Of a stretch of 64,000 bases of DNA, positions 56,872 through 64,000 are shown piece after piece. Numbering within the stretch: position 1 is the first letter of the stretch; each line of letters opens with the position of its first letter. The translations under genes and the position numbers were made by a program. The stretch spans positions 1-64,000 of the forward strand of contig CAKOWW010000004.1 in assembly GCA_934129785.1 (NCBI GenBank), given 5' to 3'. The notes under the pieces were generated by a model. That model saw only the letters and a list, made by a program, of their open reading frames with translations, did no database searches and was not told where the DNA came from. The DNA is from an uncultured Clostridia bacterium. Its GTDB lineage: Bacteria > Bacillota > Clostridia > TANB77 > CAG-508.

Positions 56872-57462
56872 TTATTTACAATTATTCATATAAAATTTTC
56901 TTTCTGCAAGTTTATCTTGAACTCCACGAAGTGCTTCTCCAAATCTTTGAAAGTGAACAACTTCTCTTTCTCTTAAATATCTTAATGGATCTAAAACATC
57001 TGGATTATCACGGCATAGGTCTATTAATTTTTCGTAAGTGGCCCTTGCTTTTTGTTCTGCAGCCAAATCTTCCTGTAAATTTGCAATTGGATCTCCTTTA
57101 CATGCTAGACATGTTGCATTAAATGGAACTCCTGCTGCAGATTGTGGATATACATCAACTCCATGGTCTGTATAATAAGGAGATAATCCTGCTTTTTCTA
57201 TTTCTTCTATAGAAGCTCCTTCTGTTAATTGATGGACAATTGTTCCTACCATTTCTAAATGGGCTAATTCTTCTGTTCCCACATCATTTAATATAGCTTT
57301 TGCTTTTTGATCTGGCATACCAAATCTTTGTGACAAATATCTAAGTGATGCACTTAATTCCCCATCAGGGCCACCATATTGAGATATTATAACTTTAGCT
57401 AATCTTGGATCTGGACATTTTATATTAATTGGATATTGCAATGTTTTATTATAAGTCCACAT
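56872..57462 (-). CDS. cotJC: Spore coat protein CotJC (manganese-catalase-like)
   Basis: This 196-aa protein starts MWTYNKTLQYPINIKCPDP and has the ferritin-like di-metal ligands of manganese catalases: E and the EELAHLEMVGTIV motif near residue 70, and EREVVHFQRFGE near residue 175. In Bacillus CotJC is a coat protein deposited by the mother cell, and clostridial relatives break down hydrogen peroxide. The start overlaps the cotJB stop (TAATG) and follows AAAGGGGGAATTA. Confidence 0.93.
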   Translation of the reverse strand: MWTYNKTLQYPINIKCPDPRLAKVIISQYGGPDGELSASLRYLSQRFGMPDQKAKAILNDVGTEELAHLEMVGTIVHQLTEGASIEEIEKAGLSPYYTDHGVDVYPQSAAGVPFNATCLACKGDPIANLQEDLAAEQKARATYEKLIDLCRDNPDVLDPLRYLREREVVHFQRFGEALRGVQDKLAERKFYMNNCK

Positions 57463-57764
57463 TAGTAATTCCCCCTTTCCCATGGCCATGGTTCTTCTAA
57501 CCATCTCCACTTATTACAAGGATAATTAATAGTAAGTGGACCATAAACTTTTTGGTATTTATCTTTTAACTCTTTTGCCTTTTTGCAATATTTTCTGTGT
57601 AAACAAAGTGCCTTTTCATCCTCTGGATGAGTATCTAAATATAGTGCAAGTTCAGTTATAGCAAAATCATAGCCTCTTATTTCTTGTATCATTTTTCTTC
57701 TTAAATCACAATCTACTGTGTTTTCTTCTTCGCAATTACACTTTCTATTTTCTTCTACTGACAT
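57462..57764 (-). CDS. cotJB: Spore coat protein CotJB
   Basis: This 100-aa protein has the CotJB features: LRRKMIQEIRGYDFAITELALYLDTHPEDEKAL in outline, KYCKKAKELKDKYQKVYGPL and the end NKWRWLEEPWPWE. It is a small coat protein that acts with CotJA and CotJC. The N-terminus is extended by a short Cys-rich segment (CNCEEE). It overlaps cotJA by 10 bp and touches cotJC, so the three form one operon. Confidence 0.92.
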   Translation of the reverse strand: MSVEENRKCNCEEENTVDCDLRRKMIQEIRGYDFAITELALYLDTHPEDEKALCLHRKYCKKAKELKDKYQKVYGPLTINYPCNKWRWLEEPWPWERGNY

Positions 57765-58111
57765 TTGTTACACCCCTTCCCAATTTTGTTTGTTCTTCTA
57801 ATATACTCAATTTCTTCCATTGATTGGCAAGGTACATATGGGCTTACTAACTCTGGAAATATTGTTCCCATTTTTAATCCAACTGCTGGTTTAAAAGTTT
57901 TATCCATATATTGAATTGGTACATAACTTTGTGCCAACATTGGATTCTCTGGAAAGATACTATCTTCTTCTTCAAATCCACATTGACAACCATCATAAGC
58001 ATCTTCATATGATACTACATTATCACATTGATTTTCCATAATATCATTTTGCATTTCGCATGAATCGTTTGTATAACTATTATTCATACAATAACATTTT
58101 CTTCTAAACAT
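57755..58111 (-). CDS. cotJA: Spore coat protein CotJA
   Basis: This 118-aa protein has the CotJA core PMLAQSYVPIQYMDKTFKPAVGLKMGTIFPELVSPY, in outline, near residues 57-95. The first 50 residues are rich in Cys, Asn, Asp and Glu and look specific to this lineage. It is the first gene of the cotJ operon. A GGGGGAAAAAATA site precedes the ATG. Confidence 0.9.
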   Translation of the reverse strand: MFRRKCYCMNNSYTNDSCEMQNDIMENQCDNVVSYEDAYDGCQCGFEEEDSIFPENPMLAQSYVPIQYMDKTFKPAVGLKMGTIFPELVSPYVPCQSMEEIEYIRRTNKIGKGCNKCQ

Positions 58112-58134
58112 TTATTTTTTCCCCCTTTATCTAC

Positions 58135-58166
58135 ATTATATGACCTTATCTTTTTTTTGATATAGT
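58135..58166 (-). promoter_or_regulatory. Candidate sigma-E promoter of cotJABC
   Basis: CATATAAT and an ACTATATC element are about 16 bp apart upstream of cotJA. This resembles the mother-cell sigma-E pattern, which drives cotJ in Bacillus. The match is partial. Confidence 0.35.
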
Positions 58167-58178
58167 TTTTGGGAGAAA

Positions 58179-58212
58179 AAAACTATAAATGCATTTACAC
58201 ACTTATAGTTTC
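58179..58212 (-). terminator. Terminator of the HdeD-like gene
   Basis: AAACTATAA and TTATAGTTT arms are followed by a T-run in the minus direction. Confidence 0.7.
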
Positions 58213-58220
58213 TTTATTTT

Positions 58221-58754
58221 TTATTCTAAGTAATCATCAACTTTTTTTATAAAAATTGCATTTTCAATTATATCTATAATTCCATACATTATAGTAGCTA
58301 TTCCTATTGTTTGAACAACTGAGCCCATATTTGCCAATATATATATTCCGGCAATTATTGTTACTATTGCTAAAATTAATGTTGTTAGCCATAATTTAGA
58401 TTTGTAATCTTTCCAAACTATTGTTGTTTGTAAATTCATTATTCCACTATATATAATCCATATTGCTATTATTACTCTAAATGCTGACATTATAAATTCT
58501 GAGCAAAACATAATTATAATTCCAACAATTATTAAAATTATTGATAGTGCACACATATAGTTGTCTGTTCTGTCTCCTGAAAAATAATCAACAAGTTTTA
58601 GTATTCCCATCGCAATAAATATTAACCCAAGTAGTATTGAAATGGCTCCCATAACTTCATTTGGTCTTGCAAGCATCAATATTCCTAATAGTACAAATAT
58701 AAGTGAGATTATGATATCTGTCCAACCTGATTTTTTTAAAAATTTCTTCCACAT
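58221..58754 (-). CDS. HdeD/DUF308-family membrane protein
   Basis: This 177-aa protein has six membrane helices in three pairs, each pair starting with a short GxxML- or GIxxL-type turn (VLLGILMLARPNEVMGAISILLG in outline, then GIIIMFCSEFIMSAFRVIIAIW). This is the DUF308/HdeD fold, linked to acid stress in E. coli but of unknown job in Firmicutes. Its start lies 70 bp from the end of the tetR gene, so the regulator may control it. Confidence 0.83.
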   Translation of the reverse strand: MWKKFLKKSGWTDIIISLIFVLLGILMLARPNEVMGAISILLGLIFIAMGILKLVDYFSGDRTDNYMCALSIILIIVGIIIMFCSEFIMSAFRVIIAIWIIYSGIMNLQTTIVWKDYKSKLWLTTLILAIVTIIAGIYILANMGSVVQTIGIATIMYGIIDIIENAIFIKKVDDYLE

Positions 58755-58823
58755 ACCTTTTCCCTCTTTTCTTGTTTTATTTCCTACAATATAACATAAA
58801 AAAATATAATTGTATATAATTTT

Positions 58824-59426
58824 TTATGTTTTTTGCATTCCTTTTTTCAATATTTCTATTTCTCTTTTTAAATCATATCTTCCTTCTTCTTTCGTTACTT
58901 TGCCTTTCACTGTTTCTATTGCTATGTTTCTTGTTATTGTTCCTAAAATTTTCATTATATATTCTAAATCATCTGGTTCTTTTATTTTTAAAAGTTCATG
59001 GTTTATTTTTTTATTTATTATTTCTTTTTCTTTTATATCTTCTTGTCTATCAAATATGCTTATATTGTTTTTTCTTAATTCTTGCAAAATATTTGTTATT
59101 AATTTTAATTTTTCATTATCTGTTGCTTTTTCTACCATATAGTCATATATCTTTAATGTTGCTTCAAAAATGTTTCCATTTGTTTCTTCTAAAAAATCAC
59201 TTAGTTTGCTTCTTTCTATTTTGCTATATTTATATACAACATATTTTATCGCATCTTCTTTATTTTCAAAGTACTGATAAAAGCTTCCTCTTGGAATTTT
59301 TGCCTCTGCAACTATGTTACTTATTGACGCTTTTTCAAATGAACCTTTACTAAATTCGTTTATTAATGCTTTTTCTATTTTCTCTCTTTTTTCTTCTTTT
59401 AAATGAAAAAATGTATCTTTTGGCAT
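58824..59426 (-). CDS. TetR-family transcriptional regulator
   Basis: This 200-aa protein has the N-terminal TetR domain: KREKIEKALINEFSKGSFEKASISNIVAEAKIPRGSFYQYFENKED in outline, with the recognition helix PRGSFYQYF at about residues 41-49. The C-terminal ligand domain is unlike any I know. The ATG at 59426 follows AAAAGGAGAAAAAT. A 13-bp palindrome upstream may be its own operator. The HdeD-like gene downstream is a possible target. Confidence 0.87.
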   Translation of the reverse strand: MPKDTFFHLKEEKREKIEKALINEFSKGSFEKASISNIVAEAKIPRGSFYQYFENKEDAIKYVVYKYSKIERSKLSDFLEETNGNIFEATLKIYDYMVEKATDNEKLKLITNILQELRKNNISIFDRQEDIKEKEIINKKINHELLKIKEPDDLEYIMKILGTITRNIAIETVKGKVTKEEGRYDLKREIEILKKGMQKT

Positions 59427-59445
59427 ATTTTTCTCCTTTTCTTTG

Positions 59446-59458
59446 TGACATCTTGTCA
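59446..59458 (-). promoter_or_regulatory. Candidate TetR-family operator
   Basis: The palindrome TGACATCTTGTCA starts 20 bp upstream of the regulator's ATG. Its size and place suit autoregulation. Confidence 0.65.
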
Positions 59459-59513
59459 TTTTGAGATTTTACACCTTTTTTTCTCTTTTGTCAATTATTT
59501 TTATATAACAAAA

Positions 59514-59555
59514 AAGACACCCTATGAATATTACTAATAAAATTCATATGGTATC
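59514..59555 (-). terminator. Terminator of rpmF
   Basis: GATACCATATGAAT pairs with ATTCATAGGGTGTC, followed by T6 in the minus direction. Confidence 0.8.
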
Positions 59556-59567
59556 TTATTTTAATTC

Positions 59568-59759
59568 TTACGCATTTTCAGTTTCTTTTTTTGCAACTAC
59601 TTCTTTTCCATCATAGTAACCACAGTTTTTGCAAACTCTATGTGGTAATACTAGTTCATGGCAATGTGGGCATGTTGTATAAGTTGGATTTTCTTTTTTC
59701 CATGTTGATCTTTTTGAGTGTGTTCTTGCTTTTGACCATCTTCTTTTTGGTTGTGCCAT
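59568..59759 (-). CDS. rpmF: 50S ribosomal protein L32
   Basis: This 63-aa protein starts MAQPKRRWSKARTHSKRSTWK and has the zinc-ribbon cysteines in TCPHCHEL and RVCKNCGYYDG, so it is the zinc-bound (C+) form. L32 is a small protein of the large ribosomal subunit. The ATG follows AAGGGGGGAATTAG. The usual neighbours yceD and plsX are not here. Confidence 0.95.
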   Translation of the reverse strand: MAQPKRRWSKARTHSKRSTWKKENPTYTTCPHCHELVLPHRVCKNCGYYDGKEVVAKKETENA

Positions 59760-59887
59760 TCTAATTCCCCCCTTGCTTAAAGATATATGTATATATCTGT
59801 TTCAATTTTATCTAATTTATTTGTGGCATTTTCGTCACCTTAAAATTATACAAGTATTTTTGTTTTTTGTCAATAGTTACTTTTAGG

Positions 59888-60427
59888 TTATTCACAATAT
59901 TTTTTATAAATTACTCTAATATTTTGTTTTGTTAGTGTTTTGTCTATCCCATTTTCTGCAATTTGAGTTAATACTTCTGTTACATATTGTTTCATTTTGG
60001 GATTCATTCTTACTTTTTCTTGTTCTTTATTCCAGTATTCTAATTCATATTCTTTAGTAAATTTATCTCCCATATATGTCATTCCAGCTGATAATTTGTC
60101 ACAAATCATTTCAGCTGCAAATTTATATGGAATTATTGGTGTTTTGTTCTCTGCTGATTCATCTACCCAATATTCTGCATGATGTCTATTTCTTCCTTTA
60201 TGGTGTAACCATGCTTTTGAATATCCATTTGCCTTTTTTGCTTCTGTTATTGGTGAATGTGTTCCATTATAATATTTTACACTTTCTATAAATTCTGTAG
60301 GTGAATATTTAGACCAGTCGTGCATAAATCCTCTCCATGGTTCTCCTATTTTGCAGCATAATTTAAATACTAACCATTTGTGGTGTGTTATAAGTTTTGT
60401 GTGTTTTACTATATTTTTTAAGTACAT
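59888..60427 (-). CDS. DUF5662-family protein
   Basis: This 179-aa protein has HHKWLVFKLCCKIGEPWRG, MHDWSKYSPTEF and AWLHHKGRNRHHAEYWVD. The conserved His, Asp and Glu positions suggest a metal-bound all-helical fold. The family is widespread in gut Firmicutes and their phages, and its function is unknown. GAAGAATTTAA precedes the ATG. A moderate gap separates it from asnB on the other strand. Confidence 0.75.
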   Translation of the reverse strand: MYLKNIVKHTKLITHHKWLVFKLCCKIGEPWRGFMHDWSKYSPTEFIESVKYYNGTHSPITEAKKANGYSKAWLHHKGRNRHHAEYWVDESAENKTPIIPYKFAAEMICDKLSAGMTYMGDKFTKEYELEYWNKEQEKVRMNPKMKQYVTEVLTQIAENGIDKTLTKQNIRVIYKKYCE

Positions 60428-60557
60428 TTAAATTCTTCCTTTCTTACATTTCTAGTTTACTATAATTTTTTTTCAAAATCAATAAATTTTATCTATTTTT
60501 TTGCATATATTATTTAATATAGTTAAATTTAAATGACATTTTGTTAGGAGGTATTAT

Positions 60558-62406
60558 ATGTGTGGTTTTGTTGGTTTTGCCAACTTTAAAGAAGATATTT
60601 CTAAAAGAAAAAATATATTAGAAACTATGAACTCTAAGCTATCTAAACGAGGGCCAGATGAAGAAGGCTATTACATAGATAAAAATGTTGCACTTGCACA
60701 CAAAAGACTTATAGTTATTGATAAAGAAGGCCGGAAAACAGCCTATGATTGAAAAATTTTCTTTTGGAGCGTATGTTATTGTTTATAATGGACAAATTTA
60801 TAATACAAAAGAATTAAAAGAAACTTTATTACAAAACGATTTTACAATAAACACTCATTCTGATACAGAGATTTTATTAAAAAGCTATATTTATTATGGT
60901 CATGATGTTGTTAAACATTTAAATGGTATTTTTGCTTTTGCAATTTTAGATACTAATAAAAATGAAGTTTTTCTAGCTAGGGATCATTTTGGAATAAAAC
61001 CTTTATTTTATACCATAAAAGATGGAACTATTATTTTTGGTTCTGAATTAAAAGCTATTTTTGAATATCCCGGAATAGAAAAAATTTTAGACCAGCAAGG
61101 TATTTGTGAATTATTTGGAATTGGGCCAGCTCATACTCCTGGAACAACCATTTTTAAGGATATATATGAAATAAAGCCAGCTCATTTTGGCATTTTTAAC
61201 AATTCTGGGCTTCACTTAAAACAATATTGGAAATTAGTATCTAAAGAACATACTGATAGTTTGGGTAAAACCTGTGAAAAAATCAAATTTTATTTAAATG
61301 ATTCCATAACAAGACAGCTTGTATCTGATGTTCCAATATGTACTTTTCTTTCTGGTGGATTAGATTCTAGCATAATTACTAAGTTTGCTTCTGATTATTG
61401 CAAAAAGCAAGGATTGCCACCTTTAGATACCTATTCTATTGATTATGTAGATAATGATAAAAACTTCGTTAAAAGCGATTTTCAGCCCAATTCAGATAGT
61501 TTTTATATTGACCTTATGCAAAAAAGATTACACACAAACCATCATAAAATTGTAATTGATACACCCGAATTGGCTACATGCTTAGAAGATTCAATGATTG
61601 CTAGAGATATGCCTGGTATGGCAGACATAGATTCGTCCTTGTTGTTATTTTGTAAATATGTAAAAAAAGATATGACTGTTGCTCTTACTGGTGAATGTGC
61701 TGATGAAATTTTTGGTGGATATCCTTGGTTTTTTAGAGATGATGCATTACAAAGCAATACATTTCCTTGGTCAATTTCTATAAAAGAACGCCAGGATTTA
61801 TTAAATCCTTCAATTGGAAACAAGGTGGATTTAAAGGAATATATAGATTATAGATATAATGAAAGTCTTTCTGAGGTTGAATTTTTAAAAACTGATTCTA
61901 TTGAAACTGCCGAGAAGAGAAAAATTTCTCATCTTACTCTAAATTGGTTTATGCAAACACTTTTAGACCGTTCTGATAGAATGGCAATGTACAATGGGCT
62001 TGAACTTCGTGTTCCTTTCTGTGATTATAGATTAGCCCAATATGTTTGGAATATTCCTTGGGAATGGAAAGCTTTAAAAGGTCGTGAAAAAGGTCTTTTA
62101 AGATATGTATGTAAAGGCTTTTTACCTTCTGAAATTGTTGATAGAAAAAAATCACCATATCCTAAAACACATAATCCAACTTATCTTGCAAAAGTTAAAG
62201 GTATGCTTTCAGATATTATGAAAGATGAATCTGCCCCTATTAATGATTTACTAAATAGAAATTATATTCTAGATATTTTAAATACTGACGGTAAAAGTAT
62301 AACAAGACCATGGTTTGGTCAACTTATGCAAGGTCCACAATTAATGGCTTATTTGTGCCAGGTCAATATGTGGCTTGAAAAATATCAACCTAAAATTGAG
62401 ATTTAG
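60558..62406 (+). CDS. asnB: Glutamine-hydrolysing asparagine synthetase, read through CGG
   Basis: The +1 shift at CGG 60732-60734 gives a 615-aa enzyme. It starts MCGFVGFA with the catalytic Cys2, and the restored junction reads VIDKEGGKQPM, the conserved glutaminase segment. The synthetase domain has FLSGGLDSSIIT (PP-loop, about residue 268) and SVALTGECADEIFGGYPWF in outline. It makes asparagine from aspartate with glutamine nitrogen. TAGGAGGTATTAT precedes the ATG. Frame 0 stops five codons after the site. Confidence 0.95.
60732..60734 (+). other. CGG +1 recoding site (asnB)
   Basis: GGC-C-GGA-AAA. Skipping the C gives DKEGGKQPM. Frame 0 ends after AYD. Confidence 0.94.
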
Positions 62407-62492
62407 AATCAAATAGAAGAAGTATCATTAGTTGATATTTTATACTTTCAATCAAGTAAAAAAATATACATTAATTGATATTTTTTGCAAAT

Positions 62493-62520
62493 AAAAAAGG
62501 CTCTATTTAAAGGGCCTTTT
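62493..62520. terminator. Bidirectional terminator between asnB and mutS
   Basis: AAAAGGCTCT and AGGGCCTTTT arms flank a short loop, with A- and T-tracts on either side. Confidence 0.8.
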
Positions 62521-62523
62521 CTA

Positions 62524-64000
62524 TTATTTCATTTTTTCTTTTATCTTAACCAAAGTATTTAAAGCATCAATTGGTGTAAGTTCATTTAAATTGATTTTAT
62601 CAATTTCATGGGCAATCTCTGCTAATTTATAATTATACAAATCAAACTGTCCTTCTACTTGTTTTTTATCCTGTTTTTCTTCCTTTTTGCCTGTTAAAAT
62701 ATTTTTTCTTTCCAAAGAACGCAATATTTCATTTGCTTTTTTAGTTACTATTTTAGGAACTCCTGCAAGTCTAGCCACATGGATACCATAGCTTTCATCA
62801 GTTCCGCCTTGTACTATTTTTCTTAAAAAGATTATATCTTCACCTTTTTCTTTTACAGCTATTGAATAATTTTTTATTCCTTCAAGTTTATTCTCTAATT
62901 CTGTTAATTCATGGTAATGTGTTGCAAATAGGGTTTTTGCTCCACATTTTTCTTTGTCTGCTATATATTCTGCAACAGCCCATGCAATTGATAAACCATC
63001 ATAGGTAGATGTTCCTCTTCCTATTTCATCTAATATTACTAAACTGTTAGATGTTGCTTCATTTAGTATGTTTGCAACTTCCATCATTTCTACCATAAAT
63101 GTACTTTGTCCCATACTCAAATCATCAGATGCACCAACTCTTGTAAAAATTTTATCAACTACTCCTATTTTTGCACTTGTTGCTGGTACAAAACTTCCAA
63201 CTTGTGCCATTAGGGTAATTAAAGCTACTTGTCTCATATATGTAGATTTACCTGCCATGTTTGGTCCAGTTATTATTGCTAGTCTGTTTTCTTCTTTGTC
63301 TAAATATGTATCATTTTCTACGAAGCTTCCTGCCCCTAAAATTTTTTCTATTACAGGATGTCTTCCACCTTTTATATCTATTTTTCCTTCACTATTTACT
63401 TCAGGCATGCAATAATTCATGTCTTCAGCAACTTGTGCAAATGAGCTTATTACATCTAAACTTGAAACAACTTCACTTGTTTTTTGTAAACGCACAACAT
63501 TTTTTGCAATTAATTCTCTTATTTGAACAAATGCATCATATTCTAGGTTTACAACTTTTTCTTCTGCTCCTAAAATTTGATTTTCAAGATTTTTTAATTC
63601 TTCTGTTATGTATCTTTCTGCATTTGTAAGTGTTTGTTTTCTAATATATCTTTCAGGTACTTGGTCCAAATTTGATTTTGTTACTTCTATAAAATATCCA
63701 AACACTTTATTAAATCCAATTTTTAAATTTTTAATACCTGTTTTTTCTTTTTCTTCCGCTTCTAAAGCTATAAGCCAATTTTTTCCTTCTGTTTGAGCTG
63801 TCTTTAATTTATCTATTTCTTCATCATAACCTAATTTAATTATTCCACCATCTTTTATTGTCATTGGTGGATCATCTACAATTGATGTCTCTATTAATTG
63901 ATAAATATCTTGTAATTCATCTAAATTTTCATACAATTCTTTTAATAATTCTGTTTTACAATTTGTTAAAATCTGTTTTACTTCTGGCAATTTCATTAAT
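62524..64000 (-). CDS. mutS: DNA mismatch repair protein MutS, C-terminal part
   Basis: About 490 residues are present; the frame stays open to the window edge, so the gene continues beyond 64000. Visible are the end of the lever/clamp region (ITEELKNLENQILGAEEKV), the ABC-type ATPase with TGPNMAGKSTYMRQVAL, VILDEIGRGTSTYDGLSIAWAV in outline, and TLFATHYHELTELE. MutS finds mismatches and signals with MutL. The methionine at 63996 is internal. No CGG codon is in frame in this part. Confidence 0.95.
   Translation of the reverse strand, partial: LMKLPEVKQILTNCKTELLKELYENLDELQDIYQLIETSIVDDPPMTIKDGGIIKLGYDEEIDKLKTAQTEGKNWLIALEAEEKEKTGIKNLKIGFNKVFGYFIEVTKSNLDQVPERYIRKQTLTNAERYITEELKNLENQILGAEEKVVNLEYDAFVQIRELIAKNVVRLQKTSEVVSSLDVISSFAQVAEDMNYCMPEVNSEGKIDIKGGRHPVIEKILGAGSFVENDTYLDKEENRLAIITGPNMAGKSTYMRQVALITLMAQVGSFVPATSAKIGVVDKIFTRVGASDDLSMGQSTFMVEMMEVANILNEATSNSLVILDEIGRGTSTYDGLSIAWAVAEYIADKEKCGAKTLFATHYHELTELENKLEGIKNYSIAVKEKGEDIIFLRKIVQGGTDESYGIHVARLAGVPKIVTKKANEILRSLERKNILTGKKEEKQDKKQVEGQFDLYNYKLAEIAHEIDKINLNELTPIDALNTLVKIKEKMK

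Noticed and set aside
56872..57462. Calling this gene a vegetative manganese catalase
   Set aside because: The cotJA-cotJB neighbours and the overlap with cotJB identify it as cotJC, though catalase activity is possible.
4507..60734. Sequencing or assembly error as the cause of every CGG break
   Set aside because: Errors usually follow homopolymers, but these sites are in mixed contexts, and many out-of-frame CGG trigrams in the same window (for example AAC-GGA, GGC-GGA) are intact. Not fully excluded; raw reads would decide.
4507..60734. Simple reassignment of CGG to another single amino acid (Gln or Trp, as reported in some Firmicutes)
   Set aside because: Reassignment alone would not restore the frame; each site needs one base removed.

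Overview
The window is AT-rich with very short intergenic gaps and strong AGGAGG-type ribosome sites. It carries endospore genes (yabP, yabQ, cotJA-cotJB-cotJC) next to anaerobe-type genes such as desulfoferrodoxin and a 1-Cys peroxiredoxin. This points to a spore-forming, low-GC, probably strictly anaerobic Clostridia member, perhaps an uncultured gut lineage. I see no tRNA, rRNA, CRISPR array, prophage or intact insertion sequence.

Layout. 0.4-6.1 kb: superoxide reductase, rho, yabP-yabQ-divIC, aspartokinase and prfB. 6.5-16.5 kb: one long minus-strand fatty-acid operon running acyl-AMP ligase, birA, fabD, fabG, fabF, accB, fabZ, accC, accD, accA, fabI, without fabH or acpP. 16.9-21.8 kb: a MATE transporter fused to a cytidylate-kinase-like domain, then secA. 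22-36.7 kb: mixed housekeeping and hypothetical genes (AI-2E family permease, a cytidylyltransferase, murD, cysE, uvrB, an ABC exporter, two small exported proteins, smpB). 36.8-48.8 kb: fba, DUF1540, peroxiredoxin, ttcA, a GH73 glucosaminidase, a DnaB-like ATPase, rqcH and addA. 48.9-64 kb: a paralogous hypothetical pair behind duplicated promoters, a GH18 protein, an arsR/metal-ATPase pair, tsaC, yihY, cotJABC, a tetR regulator, rpmF, asnB and the C-terminal half of mutS, which runs off the window.

The outstanding observation concerns the codon CGG. In every coding frame I could check by eye, CGG never stands for arginine. All 18 in-frame CGG codons I found sit exactly where the reading frame must move by +1. 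In each case the frame is restored by skipping the C and reading the next three bases, GGN, as glycine (CGGA 14 times, CGGT 3, CGGC 1). The sites lie in essential or conserved genes: lysC (3), prfB, accD, accC, secA (2), an AI-2E family permease, an ABC ATPase, rqcH, addA, yihY, asnB, a DnaB-like gene and two hypothetical genes (3 sites). Several of the restored glycines belong to invariant motifs such as the P-loops of AddA and the ABC ATPase. The codons before the sites share no slippery pattern, so the signal appears to be CGG-N itself. This suggests a genome-wide system in which CGG is no longer an arginine codon and CGGN is read as one glycine, by +1 frameshifting or by a four-base-decoding tRNA. 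prfB carries both the classical UGA frameshift and a CGG site. The genes are annotated below as intact CDSs read through these sites.

Other points of interest are a family of long nested palindromes (three full copies and one half copy), the fused MATE-kinase protein, a single-ACT aspartokinase, a pair of paralogues each with a near-consensus promoter and a hairpin between the Shine-Dalgarno and the start codon, and an apparently leaderless tsaC. The CGG scan and all motif calls were made by reading, without database searches.
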